A stretch of 62,224 nucleotides of DNA from Alteromonadaceae bacterium BrNp21-10. GTDB lineage: Bacteria; Pseudomonadota; Gammaproteobacteria; Enterobacterales; Alteromonadaceae. Location: contig JAUHQD010000020.1 in the NCBI GenBank assembly GCA_030418115.1, positions 1-62,224 of the forward strand, written 5' to 3'. The first letter of the stretch is position 1, and every line of letters begins with the position of its first letter. Both the position numbers and the translations under genes were made by a program. Positions 1-10,998 of the stretch are shown here, piece by piece. The notes under the pieces are model-generated. The model made no database searches and was not told the origin of the DNA. It was given only the letters and a program-made list of their open reading frames with translations.

Positions 1-156
1 AATGACGATAACTGTTCAAAGGAGCTGAATTGAGTACTGGCATTAAATGCTGTATTGAGGGCTTGTTGAAGTTGCACAAAAAAATCCGATGACCTTACGA
101 TCATCGGATTTTGATCTTCTTATGCCTAATGTCAATTTCTTAACTGATCGGCATTA
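1..156 (-). repeat. Terminal inverted repeat, left copy (probable IS end)
   Basis: The first 156 bases are the reverse complement of the last 156 bases of the window, with mismatches seen only at 124 and 127. The inner edge, read on the minus strand, is TAATGCCGATCAGTTAAG, which looks like an insertion-sequence end. A hairpin with arms at 83-92 and 101-110 lies inside it, with its T-tract on the outer side. Both copies stop at the same base at the window edge, as expected if an assembly broke at a repeat. No transposase is visible, so the IS assignment is an inference. Confidence 0.85.
80..112 (-). terminator. Intrinsic-terminator-like hairpin inside the left repeat
   Basis: Ten-base perfect arms (83-92 and 101-110) enclose an 8-base loop. 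On the minus strand the hairpin is followed by a run of Ts, so it would stop transcription leaving fadE and entering the repeat. Many insertion sequences carry such structures near their ends to block read-in transcription. Confidence 0.7.
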
Positions 157-176
157 ACCTATTTAGGTGCTTTTTA
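157..176 (-). terminator. Broken fadE intrinsic terminator
   Basis: On the minus strand, downstream of fadE, there is A5, then GCACC, a TAAATA loop, then GGT. The sequence then switches to the repeat. An intact terminator would continue GC and a T-run. The 3' arm therefore looks cut after its third base by insertion of the repeat. Confidence 0.6.
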
Positions 177-197
177 GAAGGACATTCAAGCGCTTAA

Positions 198-2699
198 TTA
201 GCTTTCTTCAACTGCCTTTTTAGTGGCTTTGGCGGCCACTTTTTTCACTGGGGCTTTGGTTTTCTTTACCGGCTTATTAGCCGATCCAGCAACAAGCTCT
301 TCAGGGGCAAAATCATCAACATTGATAACTTGTAAACGGCCTATTTCGGTGCGGGTTAGTAAATCAGCTTCTTCTGTGGTAATAACACCTAACTCAAGGC
401 CGCGTAATGCCAGTTGGTCCAAATTGGTAAAGAACAGTTTCTCGTTAGCCGCTTTACAAATTTTACTGTGTAAAGGTTCGCAGGCAAGAATGTCGTCCAG
501 TGTTTGCTCCATTTGACCAACAATATTACCTTCTTCACGAGTTAGATATTGACCCTGAATAATACGGTCACGACTGGCACAAGGTTTTTGCATGATCCGA
601 GAAACTTGGTGGTCCAGTTTGTCGGAAGGGGGCGCATAGCTTTTACCAAAGGGCATAACGATAAGCTTTAATATACGCCCTAGAGTTTTGGACGGGAAGT
701 TGCGTAATAGCTCTTCTTGAGCAACTTCAAGCTGATGCAAACTATCTTGCATGGCCCAATGCATAAGTGGTAAATCTTCTTTTTGACGTCCTTCATCATT
801 AAAACGTTTTACGACGGTGCTGCCCAAATAAATAAAGCTCAACATATCCCCCAAGCGGGCTGAAATACGTTCACGGCGTTTTAATTCCCCACCTAACACG
901 CCCATGGCGATATCCGATAACAAGGCTAAGTTACTACTGTAACGCTCCATCGATTTGTAATAGCGGGTGGTTTCGTCCTTAAAGGGCGCTTTTGCAAAAC
1001 AAGCACCGCTAAAGGAAAACCATAAGCAACGGAAAAAGTTACTAATCGCAAAGCCAATATGGCCGAATAAGGCTTTGTCAAAATCACTAAGGCTTTCTGC
1101 ACGATCATCATGGTTAGCGGCATATAGTTCTTTAAGTACATAAGGATGACAACGCATTGCTCCTTGACCATAAATCATCATATTACGCGTGAGTATATTG
1201 GCGCCCTCAACGGTAATGCCAATGGGAATACTTTGATAACCACGACCTAAGTAGTTATTTGGACCAAGCATAATGCCTTTACCACCATGGATATCCATAG
1301 CGGCGTCCATGACTTCTCGGCTTTTTTCGGTCATGTGGTATTTACAAATGGCGGAGATAACAGAGGGTTTTTCACCTAAATCTACGCCCATTGTGGTCAT
1401 GCTGGTTACGGCATCCATCAAGTAGGTATTACCACCAATGCGGCCGAGCATTTCTTCAATGCCTTCCATTTTAGCGATGGGTAATTTGAACTGGCGACGA
1501 ATGCGGGCATAGGCACCGGTGGCCATGGCGATGGTTTTAGCACCACCAGTGGCATTTGAGGGCAGGGTGATACAGCGACCTACTGATAGGCATTCCATCA
1601 ACATGCGCCAGCCTTGACCCGCCATATCTTGACCACCAATGATGTAATCCAACGGTACAAAGATATCTTTACCGCGCACTGGGCCATTTTGGAAAGGTAC
1701 ATTTAACGGGAAGTGACGATTACCAATATCTAAGCCTTTAGTATCTGCAGGGATAAGTGCACAGGTAATGCCGAGATTTTCTTCTTCACCAATAAGGTGT
1801 TCGGGATCATGTAATTTAAAGGCTAAACCAACAACGGTGGCAACCGGCGCTAAAGTAATATAGCGCTTATTAAAAGTAAGGCGCATACCTAACACTTCTT
1901 TACCGTTAAACTTGCCTTTACAGATAATGCCAACATCGGGGATGGCACCCGCATCTGAGCCGGCATCTGGACTGGTTAATGCAAAGCAAGGGATCTCTTT
2001 ACCTGCAGCTAAGCGAGGTAAATAGTGATTCTTTTGCTCTTCAGTACCGTAATGTTGTAACAGTTCGCCTGGGCCTAGAGAGTTAGGTACACCGACGGTA
2101 CTTGCTAACACTGCGCCTTTAGCTGATAGTTTTTGCAATACACGGGATTGCGCATACGCAGAAAAATCTAAGCCGCCATATTCCTTTTTGATGATCATGG
2201 CGAAAAATTTATTATCTTTTAAGAATTGCCAAAGCTGAGGGGGTAAATCGGCAAGTTTATGATTTACTTCCCATTCGTCCAGCATACGGCAGGCTTCATC
2301 GCAAGGGCCATCAAGGAAGGCTTGTTCCTCAGCTGTTAATCGCGCCATAGGAATGCTATGTAATTTATTCCAATCTGGTTTGCCACTAAAAATATCACCA
2401 TCCCACCATACGGTACCGGCATTAATCGCTTCTTGTTCTGTACGTGACATTTCCGGCATGATTTTTTTGTAAATTTTTAGAATCGGCAGAGTGATATTGT
2501 GTTTTCTAAAACTGTTGAGATTCAGCGGTAACGCGATGACTAAAAATACAATCCATGAAAACAGGCCAAATATACCGGCAAAGGTTCCTGCCAACAAAAC
2601 AGTGGTAATTGCCGTAGTGGAAGCCGTTAATGAGAAACGTTTATAGCTTACCAAGCCAAAAACAGCGATGAGAATCAAACACCAAATTAAGCCTTGCAT
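198..2699 (-). CDS. fadE: Acyl-CoA dehydrogenase FadE
   Basis: This 833-residue protein matches the long gammaproteobacterial FadE type (E. coli FadE is 814 residues), which catalyses the first, FAD-dependent step of fatty-acid beta-oxidation. Two hydrophobic segments (about residues 3-20 and 30-60) anchor it to the inner membrane. The acyl-CoA dehydrogenase core follows from about residue 80, with the characteristic [10 protein letters not shown] stretch near 240 and the IHGGKGI motif near 470. A Shine-Dalgarno GGAG at 2705-2708 supports the ATG at 2699. The last ~22 residues form a Lys/Ala-rich tail that the E. coli protein lacks. A FadR-like operator lies 16-32 bp upstream of the start. 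The gene is transcribed alone, and its own terminator appears broken by the end repeat. Confidence 0.95.
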   Translation of the reverse strand: MQGLIWCLILIAVFGLVSYKRFSLTASTTAITTVLLAGTFAGIFGLFSWIVFLVIALPLNLNSFRKHNITLPILKIYKKIMPEMSRTEQEAINAGTVWWDGDIFSGKPDWNKLHSIPMARLTAEEQAFLDGPCDEACRMLDEWEVNHKLADLPPQLWQFLKDNKFFAMIIKKEYGGLDFSAYAQSRVLQKLSAKGAVLASTVGVPNSLGPGELLQHYGTEEQKNHYLPRLAAGKEIPCFALTSPDAGSDAGAIPDVGIICKGKFNGKEVLGMRLTFNKRYITLAPVATVVGLAFKLHDPEHLIGEEENLGITCALIPADTKGLDIGNRHFPLNVPFQNGPVRGKDIFVPLDYIIGGQDMAGQGWRMLMECLSVGRCITLPSNATGGAKTIAMATGAYARIRRQFKLPIAKMEGIEEMLGRIGGNTYLMDAVTSMTTMGVDLGEKPSVISAICKYHMTEKSREVMDAAMDIHGGKGIMLGPNNYLGRGYQSIPIGITVEGANILTRNMMIYGQGAMRCHPYVLKELYAANHDDRAESLSDFDKALFGHIGFAISNFFRCLWFSFSGACFAKAPFKDETTRYYKSMERYSSNLALLSDIAMGVLGGELKRRERISARLGDMLSFIYLGSTVVKRFNDEGRQKEDLPLMHWAMQDSLHQLEVAQEELLRNFPSKTLGRILKLIVMPFGKSYAPPSDKLDHQVSRIMQKPCASRDRIIQGQYLTREEGNIVGQMEQTLDDILACEPLHSKICKAANEKLFFTNLDQLALRGLELGVITTEEADLLTRTEIGRLQVINVDDFAPEELVAGSANKPVKKTKAPVKKVAAKATKKAVEES

Positions 2700-2714
2700 A
2701 GAGACTCCGTTATT

Positions 2715-2731
2715 AAGAGGTCAGACCAGAA
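2715..2731. promoter_or_regulatory. Putative FadR operator upstream of fadE
   Basis: The 17-mer AAGAGGTCAGACCAGAA contains the GGTC-N-GACC core of the FadR (GntR-family) operator. Read on the minus strand it is TTCTGGTCTGACCTCTT. It ends 16 bp before the fadE start codon, a position that fits repression. FadR repression of fadE in the absence of long-chain acyl-CoA is established in E. coli. The presence of FadR in this genome is not visible here. Confidence 0.7.
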
Positions 2732-2837
2732 GTGAATAAGCTAATCTTATTCATAGCAAAAATCAAGTAAATCAATGCTAATAAGCGATTAAGGCATAAG
2801 TGTAATAGAGATATCAGGAAAGTGTGTTGAATTGTTT

Positions 2838-2882
2838 AAATTGCAGTGTGTTGCCGATTTGAACTAACAATAACTGCAATTT
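2838..2882 (+). terminator. Hairpin with a T-tract between DUF3108 and fadE
   Basis: Ten-base arms AAATTGCAGT (2838-2847) and ACTGCAATTT (2873-2882) form an inverted repeat, followed on the plus strand by a T-run. The flanking genes are on the minus strand, so the T-tract is on the wrong side for them. It may end antisense or leaky transcription, or act only as a structure at the end of the purMN-DUF3108 transcript. Confidence 0.4.
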
Positions 2883-2922
2883 TTTCAACTACAAATGAGT
2901 AATGTTGTAGCCAATGACATTT

Positions 2923-3633
2923 TTAGGGTGATGGCTCGGCAGTAATTTGATTATAACGATGTAACTTAATGTCACCTTGTTCATCGCCGTCTTTTAGTTG
3001 ACGTAAGCGCACCATTAAATAATCCATACTTGGGGCAAACCAAGCGTAGGTTTCGCGAGAGCTGCCTTCACGTACGCGCTTTACTTTAATCGCTTCAACA
3101 TCACCAAAGGGCAGAGATAGGCTTTCTGTTTTTTCAACCATAAAGTTAAAGTCGTTTAACTCTCCCCGATAATTAAGGGCAGGGATGGTAAATTGACTTT
3201 TACCTGCTAATAACTGCTGCTTAATAGCGAAGTAAACCAACTGATTATCAAGTTCGTTTTGCCATACAAATGAGTCGCCAGTGCCTAATTTAATGCGTTT
3301 AGTATTATCGTCAAACAAGGCGGCTAATTTGTGGTCGGTACCTGTGCCTGTGCGTTCATAGTCATAGGTAAAGGCTTTTAAGGAATCATCAACAATACTA
3401 AAGATACTGACTTCTTTACGTTTATCCGATAGGAAAAAATAAGAAACGTCAGTTTGGTAGGTTAATTTAAATTGGTCTTGGTTAAGTTTTTCCAACAACT
3501 GATTGGCGGTACCTAATTTTTGGCCATTGCGGTAAGCATTATATTGCGCATGAAATGGCGTATAAATGTCGGCCATTGCTGACCAAGACAATAATAGCGC
3601 CAATATTCCCGCAAAATAATTAGTCAGCCGCAT
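2923..3633 (-). CDS. DUF3108 periplasmic protein
   Basis: This 236-residue protein has an N-terminal signal peptide (hydrophobic residues 5-20 ending near SAMA-D). The rest is beta-rich and fits the DUF3108 family, whose members commonly follow purN in gammaproteobacteria. The biochemical role is unknown. Its start overlaps the end of purN by 14 bp, so it is probably translated from the purM-purN message. Nothing in the sequence suggests an enzymatic site. The family assignment rests on the overall pattern (YxAxYxAYRNGQKLG near the N-terminus) and on position. Confidence 0.8.
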   Translation of the reverse strand: MRLTNYFAGILALLLSWSAMADIYTPFHAQYNAYRNGQKLGTANQLLEKLNQDQFKLTYQTDVSYFFLSDKRKEVSIFSIVDDSLKAFTYDYERTGTGTDHKLAALFDDNTKRIKLGTGDSFVWQNELDNQLVYFAIKQQLLAGKSQFTIPALNYRGELNDFNFMVEKTESLSLPFGDVEAIKVKRVREGSSRETYAWFAPSMDYLMVRLRQLKDGDEQGDIKLHRYNQITAEPSP

Positions 3634-4258
3634 AACCTTGTGAACCTAGTAATTGTCCATCCATGAACACCTGTTGATCTTGCATTGTTAGTCGTTCTTG
3701 GCAGTACCAGTTAACGACTGCCGGATACATCAAGCGTTCTTGTTCTTGCACGCGTTCAGCAAGTTCATCCGCGCTATCTGCTGCAAATATGGGTACTTTC
3801 GATTGGATAATGATGGGACCACCATCAAGATCTGCAGTAACAAAATGCACGGAAGCTCCGTGCTCTTTATCACCGGCATCAATGGCCCGTTGATGGGTAT
3901 GTAAGCCTTTATACTTGGGTAATAAAGAGGGATGAATGTTCACCATTTTACCCGCATAATGATTTACAAAATCAGCCGTTAAAATTCGCATAAAGCCAGC
4001 AAGCACCACTAGATCCGGTTGATATTGGTCAATGCATGCTTGCAAAGCCTTATCGTAGGGTTCACGTTCGACATAATGATTATGCTTAATGACGTGGGCT
4101 GGAATATCACTATTAGCCGCGCGCTCAAGCCCATATACATCGGCTTTATTAGAGATAACCGCGGTAACGTTACCGGCTATCTTACCTTGAGCGCAGTGGT
4201 CAATGATGGCTTGCAAATTGGAACCATTTCCTGAAATTAATACAACTATTGACTTCAT
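3620..4258 (-). CDS. purN: Phosphoribosylglycinamide formyltransferase PurN
   Basis: PurN transfers a formyl group from 10-formyl-THF to GAR in the third step of de novo purine synthesis. At 212 residues it has the same length as the E. coli enzyme. The phosphate-binding GNGSNLQ (residues 10-16) is present, as is the catalytic N-I-H-P-S-L-L-P segment (Asn and His near 106-108) and the downstream aspartate in the ADLDGGPII region (near 144). It begins 3 bp after purM, giving the classical purMN operon, and its end overlaps the DUF3108 gene. Confidence 0.97.
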   Translation of the reverse strand: MKSIVVLISGNGSNLQAIIDHCAQGKIAGNVTAVISNKADVYGLERAANSDIPAHVIKHNHYVEREPYDKALQACIDQYQPDLVVLAGFMRILTADFVNHYAGKMVNIHPSLLPKYKGLHTHQRAIDAGDKEHGASVHFVTADLDGGPIIIQSKVPIFAADSADELAERVQEQERLMYPAVVNWYCQERLTMQDQQVFMDGQLLGSQGYAAD

Positions 4259-4261
4259 TGA

Positions 4262-5299
4262 CTACAAGATCTCTACTTGAGTTCCATCATTTTGCTCAGC
4301 AATTTTTCCAATCACCCAAGCTTGCTCACCTAAATCATTCAATAATGCCACTGCTTGCTCGGCACTTTCTTGGGGAAGTGCAATCACCAATCCTACACCA
4401 CAGTTGAATGTGCGGTACATTTCATGAGTAGTAACGTTGCCGTTTTCTTGTAACCAGCTGAATATAGCTGGCCATTGCCAACTATTTCCATCGACTACTG
4501 CTTTGGTGTTAGCCGGTAGTACTCGTGGAATGTTTTCCCAAAAACCGCCACCGGTAATATGCGAAATAGCATGTACAGTGACTGATTCAAGTAGAGTTAA
4601 GACGTTTTTAACATAAATGCGTGTTGGCTCTAATAAATGGTCGGCTAGCGTTTTTCCAGCTAATTCCTGATTAGTGTCGGCATTGCTGACTTCAAGAATT
4701 TTACGTACTAGAGAGAAACCATTGGAATGAGGGCCGGAAGAGGCAAGGGCTATAAGTGCATCACCGGGCGCGACTTTTGAACCATCAATCACATCATCTT
4801 GCTCAACTACGCCAACACAAAAGCCAGCGATATCATAATCGTTGCCGTGGTACATGCCCGGCATTTCTGCGGTCTCACCACCGATTAGTGCACAGCCAGC
4901 TAATTCACAGCCTTTACCAATGCCCGTTACTACGTCAGTAGCGGTATCCACATCGAGTTTGCCCGTGGCGTAATAGTCGAGGAAGAATAACGGCTCAGCA
5001 CCTTGTACGATTAAATCATTTACACACATGGCGACTAAATCGATGCCTACTGCATCGTGACGACCTAAATCCATTGCTAGACGTAATTTAGTACCCACAC
5101 CATCGGTGCCTGATACTAATAACGGTTTTTTGTATTTTTCGGGTAGAGAGCACAACGCGCCAAAACCACCAAGGCCACCCTTTACTTCGGGGCGGTGGGT
5201 TTTTTTGCTGACACTTTTAATACGTTCAACCAGTTGGTTGCCTGCATCTATATCAACACCAGCATCTTTGTAACTTAAGGAAGGTTTGGTTTGGCTCAC
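4262..5299 (-). CDS. purM: Phosphoribosylformylglycinamidine cyclo-ligase PurM
   Basis: PurM closes FGAM to AIR in an ATP-dependent step of purine synthesis. The N-terminal [15 protein letters not shown], the RPEV-GGLGGFG segment and [13 protein letters not shown] are hallmarks. The frame is open to a TTG at 5311, but I chose the GTG at 5299. GAGG lies 6 bases before it, and the resulting 345 residues equal the E. coli length. It is first in the purM-purN-DUF3108 operon and divergent from the DUF2066 gene. I found no convincing PurR box in the 145-bp divergent region. Confidence 0.95.
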   Translation of the reverse strand: MSQTKPSLSYKDAGVDIDAGNQLVERIKSVSKKTHRPEVKGGLGGFGALCSLPEKYKKPLLVSGTDGVGTKLRLAMDLGRHDAVGIDLVAMCVNDLIVQGAEPLFFLDYYATGKLDVDTATDVVTGIGKGCELAGCALIGGETAEMPGMYHGNDYDIAGFCVGVVEQDDVIDGSKVAPGDALIALASSGPHSNGFSLVRKILEVSNADTNQELAGKTLADHLLEPTRIYVKNVLTLLESVTVHAISHITGGGFWENIPRVLPANTKAVVDGNSWQWPAIFSWLQENGNVTTHEMYRTFNCGVGLVIALPQESAEQAVALLNDLGEQAWVIGKIAEQNDGTQVEIL

Positions 5300-5444
5300 A
5301 ATTGACCTCAAAATTGGAAGGGTTCAAAAACAGCGCGGATTTTATCAGCTATGAGCGATGAAGGTAAGATCAATAAAGATTTAAATCAAAGGGTGAAATT
5401 TTTTATGGTTTCAATGACAATAGCCAAGGTTAATTGACTTAGGA

Positions 5445-6533
5445 ATGAAGTTGTTGGGAATGAATGGTCGAATTTTAGCATTGATGCTGCTGTTGATAGT
5501 TAGCGGCTGGGCAACTGCGGGTGAAGTAAAAGGTTTGTATAATGCCCAAGTGGCTTTAGATATGAGTACTTCTCAACAACAAGCTGCACAGCAAGGGCTA
5601 GCGCAGGTGTTAGTCAAAATCAGCGGTAGCTATACCATTTTAAAAGAAGATATGGTGCAACGACAAATGCGCAGCGCCACTGACTTTATATTGTCTTATC
5701 AGATCAATAAGCAGCAACAACAGCGGGTTTACAATGCCAGCTATGATTCTGGCAAAGTCGATCAATTGATCCGCAATAGCGGTTTTCCTATTTGGGGCAG
5801 TACCCGACCCGCGATTTTATTTTGGTTGGCCGAGCAACAAAGCGATACCTTTAATCGCGTATTGATATCCGAACAAGCGGATTCCAGTCTTAAAAAAGAG
5901 ATTCAACAATTTGTGCAGTTACGTGGACTTGATTTAGGGTTTCCGCTTATTGATCTTGATGATTTGATGCAAGTCAGTGTTTATGATGTTTGGGGACGTT
6001 TTGCTGAAAATATATCCATGGCCAGTAGCCGCTATGATGCGGATGCGGTGTTGATTGCGCGTATATATGAGCATAAAGAACAACTGGATAATGTTGATGA
6101 ACTATTAAATAAAGTGGTCTGGCGCATTGATTGGAGTTTGATCAATCGCGGACAACAAACCAATGGTAGTGTTGAGCATGTAGAGCGTCAGCAAGTTATT
6201 GCGCAACTGATCAACAGTGTTGCCGATGAATTAGCCAGTCGTTATGCCATTGAAGCCCAGTCAAATGGAACCGGTGAACCCATTGAACTGGTAGTGAATA
6301 ATGTTAGCAGCTTACAAATTCATGAAGATATTATGCAGTTTTTTAATCAGCTTTCGGCAGTCACTGATATTACTCTAATTAAACTCGCTGGGCGCAAAGG
6401 CACCTTTAGGTTGCGATTATTAGGTGATGAAGCTGATTTACGTACCGCCTTACAATTAGATGATCGTATTCAGCGGGTTGTCGACGAATTTGGGCAGCCG
6501 GTGCCGCAACTCGAGTTTGTTTGGGCACCCTAA
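5445..6533 (+). CDS. DUF2066 domain-containing exported protein
   Basis: This 362-residue protein starts with a signal peptide (hydrophobic core about residues 10-24, cleavage near ATAG). It fits DUF2066, a family encoded beside hda and purM in many gammaproteobacteria and without a known function. The start is uncertain: AGGA touches the ATG at 5445, while TTG codons at 5451/5454 and an ATG at 5460 are in frame with better spacing. The stop codon overlaps the hda start by one base (TAATG), suggesting translational coupling. Confidence 0.8.
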   Translation: MKLLGMNGRILALMLLLIVSGWATAGEVKGLYNAQVALDMSTSQQQAAQQGLAQVLVKISGSYTILKEDMVQRQMRSATDFILSYQINKQQQQRVYNASYDSGKVDQLIRNSGFPIWGSTRPAILFWLAEQQSDTFNRVLISEQADSSLKKEIQQFVQLRGLDLGFPLIDLDDLMQVSVYDVWGRFAENISMASSRYDADAVLIARIYEHKEQLDNVDELLNKVVWRIDWSLINRGQQTNGSVEHVERQQVIAQLINSVADELASRYAIEAQSNGTGEPIELVVNNVSSLQIHEDIMQFFNQLSAVTDITLIKLAGRKGTFRLRLLGDEADLRTALQLDDRIQRVVDEFGQPVPQLEFVWAP

Positions 6534-7231
6534 TGACCACCCAGTTATCACTCCCTGTACAACTTCCCGATGAAGAGACTTTTTCGACCTTTATTAGCGG
6601 CGATAATAGCATTTTGCTGGCACATCTTAATCAGTTGTTGCAAACCACTAGCTGTTATTCGATCACTTATGTTAATGCAGAGTCTGGTGCGGGTAAAAGT
6701 CATCTTATGTACGCTCTTTGTGCTGCTGCCGATGAAAGTGGCCAATGGGCCAGTTATATTAATTTGCAAGATAGTAGTCAATGGCAACCGGAAATGTTAC
6801 AGGGGCTCGAAGCTTGCCAAATTGTTTGTTTAGATAATGTCGAAGCACTATTAGGCCGAGTAGATTGGCAGGTAGCGTTATTTGATCTGATTAATCGGGT
6901 GATCGAAAGCGGAACCGGGCATTTGGTGTTCAGTGCCAATGTTGGAGCCAGTGTTATCGAATTGGAACTCCCCGACCTTAAAAGCCGTTTGGTGTGGGGC
7001 ACAAGCTTTAAACTGCACGGCTTAGACGATCAACAATGTATTGATATGTTACGTCAGCGGGCTTCGCTACGAGGTATGCATCTATCCGAAGAGGTGGGGC
7101 AATATCTACTCAATCGTAGTCAGCGGGATACTCACAGCCTAATCGAGGTGTTAAATAAGCTCGATAAGGTATCACTCCAGCAACAGCGCAGGTTAACCAT
7201 ACCTTTTGTTAAGCAAGCGCTGTCGTTGTAA
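6533..7231 (+). CDS. hda: DnaA regulatory inactivator Hda
   Basis: Hda is an AAA+ protein that, with DNA-loaded beta clamp, stimulates ATP hydrolysis by DnaA and so prevents over-initiation. The N-terminus carries the clamp-binding motif QLSLP (residues 4-8), followed by LPDEETF as in E. coli Hda. A Walker A motif (SGAGKSH) and Walker B-like VCLDNVE follow. The P-loop has the normal Lys, whereas E. coli Hda has Arg as I recall. The chosen ATG gives 232 residues (E. coli 233) and overlaps the DUF2066 stop by one base. It converges on the next gene with only 10 bp between the two stops. Confidence 0.95.
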   Translation: MTTQLSLPVQLPDEETFSTFISGDNSILLAHLNQLLQTTSCYSITYVNAESGAGKSHLMYALCAAADESGQWASYINLQDSSQWQPEMLQGLEACQIVCLDNVEALLGRVDWQVALFDLINRVIESGTGHLVFSANVGASVIELELPDLKSRLVWGTSFKLHGLDDQQCIDMLRQRASLRGMHLSEEVGQYLLNRSQRDTHSLIEVLNKLDKVSLQQQRRLTIPFVKQALSL

Positions 7232-7241
7232 TTAGCTTTAA

Positions 7242-9107
7242 CTAATGTAGTTTCGGGCGACCTACATGGGCTGCATGGTGCTGGATCTTCCGATTTAGCT
7301 GCAAAATATTTTTATCACTGCTCGGTTTTGCTTGTTTACCGGCTAACATGCTGTCGCGAAAGCTTAAGCCAGTTTGCATATTGTTGACCGTCGGTAAGTT
7401 TTGCATAACCCCATTGGCATTCACCTCCGGTAAAATTTTATCTAATACATAAAAGCTTTTATTTTGTAGGTGGGCGCGATCTACTCGACTAAATTCGCCC
7501 CAATTGACGATGTCGTCATTATCCAGTACCGCAACCACTGAAACATAATCTAAACGATAGTTGAGCATTAAGTGCTGGAAGAACATCGCCAAATCTTCGG
7601 CTTGGCTGGAATAGCTGTAATAGTCGGTAGCATAATCATCTTTGAATAAATCACTTATTTCACTGGGGGTATAAGCTTTTTGTAGTACTGTGGCGGTGCA
7701 GCCAGAAAAGCTCACATTGGCTAAATTGGTTAGCACTGTTTGTTGCAATGGATATAAATCAGTCATCTTATCTGAAACCGAATCTACCTCATTGGCTGCT
7801 TGTAGCGGATTACTGCTATTGGATAAGCTCGACCATCTATTGGGCGAAATATAGTCGTTGGCATGAGCTAATTCGTGGTACATCAACCAAGTAACTTCCG
7901 ACTCCATATCAGCGAAGTCGCGGGTAAGACGTGCCGCAGGATCATAAGCGGCAAAAGCCAAATCACCATTGTTTAAATAGTACCAATTAATATCAAACTG
8001 TAATTCGTTGCCAAAGCTAACGCGGTAATCGGGGGCGTCATTCAAGGTGTCACGCTCAGCGGGGGTGATCCAAAAATTATCGGCATCAAGATATATTGCC
8101 CCGGTCGCTGTCCAGTAAAAAGACGGCCTAACATCGTAAGAAATCACCACTGCCGTTGTTGCGCGTAATAAATTCAGCATATCAGCGGAGACATTGGAGT
8201 TACGTAAAAATTGCTCGAAGCGATCGCCCATCCAGTCATGAGATACCACTAATCGATTCATTATGTCTTCGATATCTGGCGTGGTGGTTTCCATTCCTAT
8301 TAGCGGTAAACGGCTAAAACCACAGGTTGTTTCTCGTTGATTATCATAAACACAATCAACCAATACATCTGCATAGGGGCCGGTTGGTCGATAAGCATGG
8401 GCGCTGTGGGTAACAATTTGCTCTGCATATTGAGGAAAAATAGCGGCATTATTAATGCTCACATTTTTGACCAACACAAAGGCGTTATCTGTAGTGGTGG
8501 TGCCATTGGATAGACTAAGAGTGGCTTGAAACTCTAATAGGGTATCTTGAGTCACACTTGGAGCATCAAAAAACAGACGGTTGTCTGCCAATTCAGTACT
8601 GACGGTTGGCCCGCGTACTTGCTGCCAGTTGATAGTGTCAATATCATAATTAAGATGATTATCGGCTCGTAAGGATACCTTGCCGCGCTCAACGACTTCA
8701 TGATCCAAACGCAATTGCGCAGTTGAGGAGCTATTTCCCTGCACATTAATGTCGATATCTTGTTGATACTGTGTACCGTTGGTGGCGGTAATACTGACGT
8801 TGAGTCGATAAGTGCCTGCAACCTCGGCATCAAAGCTAACCACTTGGGAATTGCTTGCTAATAATTCAATGCTGGTAGGGGAGGAAATAACGCTCCAGGT
8901 TATACTGGCAATATCGACATTATTAGCCTGTGCAACCACGCCGACGCTTTGGTGTTGTTGCGGCGAAGCATCAACATATACACTAATTTCACCATTCACT
9001 ACCGGTGGCGTGGTGGTTGGCGGCGTTTTCGTTGGAGAAGAGCCTCCGCCACCGCAAGCACTAAGTAATACTACTGTGAATAAAATGAGTATTCGTACAT
9101 CTTCCAT
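7242..9107 (-). CDS. Lipoprotein with an HExxH metalloprotease-like motif
   Basis: This 621-residue protein begins with a lipoprotein signal ending in the lipobox LSAC (Cys18), followed by a glycine run and a Thr/Pro linker. Residues ~40-215 look like two beta-sandwich (PKD/Ig-like) domains. The C-terminal half contains MYHELAHANDY, an HExxH zinc-binding motif, inside a segment rich in Tyr, Asp and Asn. I infer a surface or periplasmic metallopeptidase tethered to the outer membrane, but I do not recognise the family. It lies upstream of, and in the same direction as nothing further on the minus strand except convergent hda. DUF2069 is 4 bp upstream, so it may be the last gene of the arsC-wrbA-DUF2069 transcript. 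Confidence 0.6.
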   Translation of the reverse strand: MEDVRILILFTVVLLSACGGGGSSPTKTPPTTTPPVVNGEISVYVDASPQQHQSVGVVAQANNVDIASITWSVISSPTSIELLASNSQVVSFDAEVAGTYRLNVSITATNGTQYQQDIDINVQGNSSSTAQLRLDHEVVERGKVSLRADNHLNYDIDTINWQQVRGPTVSTELADNRLFFDAPSVTQDTLLEFQATLSLSNGTTTTDNAFVLVKNVSINNAAIFPQYAEQIVTHSAHAYRPTGPYADVLVDCVYDNQRETTCGFSRLPLIGMETTTPDIEDIMNRLVVSHDWMGDRFEQFLRNSNVSADMLNLLRATTAVVISYDVRPSFYWTATGAIYLDADNFWITPAERDTLNDAPDYRVSFGNELQFDINWYYLNNGDLAFAAYDPAARLTRDFADMESEVTWLMYHELAHANDYISPNRWSSLSNSSNPLQAANEVDSVSDKMTDLYPLQQTVLTNLANVSFSGCTATVLQKAYTPSEISDLFKDDYATDYYSYSSQAEDLAMFFQHLMLNYRLDYVSVVAVLDNDDIVNWGEFSRVDRAHLQNKSFYVLDKILPEVNANGVMQNLPTVNNMQTGLSFRDSMLAGKQAKPSSDKNILQLNRKIQHHAAHVGRPKLH

Positions 9108-9111
9108 AATG

Positions 9112-10450
<1,339 letters not shown>

Positions 10451-10506
10451 AGTTGTGTAGCGTCTGTTTAAAAATGATGTTGGTATTTTGCCTGAGGGAA
10501 CTAATT

Positions 10507-10983
10507 TTGTCGAAGAAGCTTTTAACACTGACAGCGATTGGGGCATTAATCGCTGGGATTTTGATTGCCAATTGGTTGCGCAGTGATTTCAAAACCCTTG
10601 CCGGGGAGTCTCATCGTTGGCAGGACTTCCAAGGTGATTGGGTGGTGGTTAATTATTTTGCTGAATGGTGTGCGCCGTGCCTTAAGGAAGTGCCTGAGCT
10701 TAATCAATTCAATCAGCAAATAGCAGGACGCAACATGCATCTATTCGCAGTCAGTTGGGATGCACTTAGTAATACAGAGTTGACGGTTATACAGCAACGT
10801 TATGCTATGCAATTTTCATTGTTGTCATCACAACCGCCACCACAAATGCCGTTTGCAAAACCGGCACAATTGCCTGCGACATTTATCTTATCGCCTAAAG
10901 GTGAACTGGTTAAAACCTTATTAGGTGAACAAACCAGTGAGTCACTTTTGCAGCAACTACAAACATTAGCGTTAACTGAATAG
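10507..10983 (+). CDS. Membrane-anchored TlpA/DsbE-like thioredoxin
   Basis: This is a thioredoxin-fold protein with an N-terminal membrane anchor (about residues 5-22) and the redox motif WCAPC in its periplasmic part, followed by the cis-Pro region QLPATF. It probably reduces or exchanges disulfides in the envelope. I chose a TTG start at 10507 because GAGGG lies 8 bases upstream, giving 158 residues. The longer open frame from 10453 begins with an unlikely Cys-rich stretch. It diverges from arsC and converges on bepA. Confidence 0.85.
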   Translation: MSKKLLTLTAIGALIAGILIANWLRSDFKTLAGESHRWQDFQGDWVVVNYFAEWCAPCLKEVPELNQFNQQIAGRNMHLFAVSWDALSNTELTVIQQRYAMQFSLLSSQPPPQMPFAKPAQLPATFILSPKGELVKTLLGEQTSESLLQQLQTLALTE

Positions 10984-10998
10984 GTTTTTCACCGTCTT

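Noticed and set aside
223-516. 97-codon plus-strand frame opposite the 3' end of fadE
   Set aside because: Ala/Phe/Thr-rich translation mirrors the Lys/Ala-rich FadE tail; no independent evidence.
5300-5444. PurR box or purine riboswitch upstream of purM
   Set aside because: No 16-bp PurR-like palindrome and no conserved riboswitch core could be seen in the divergent region.
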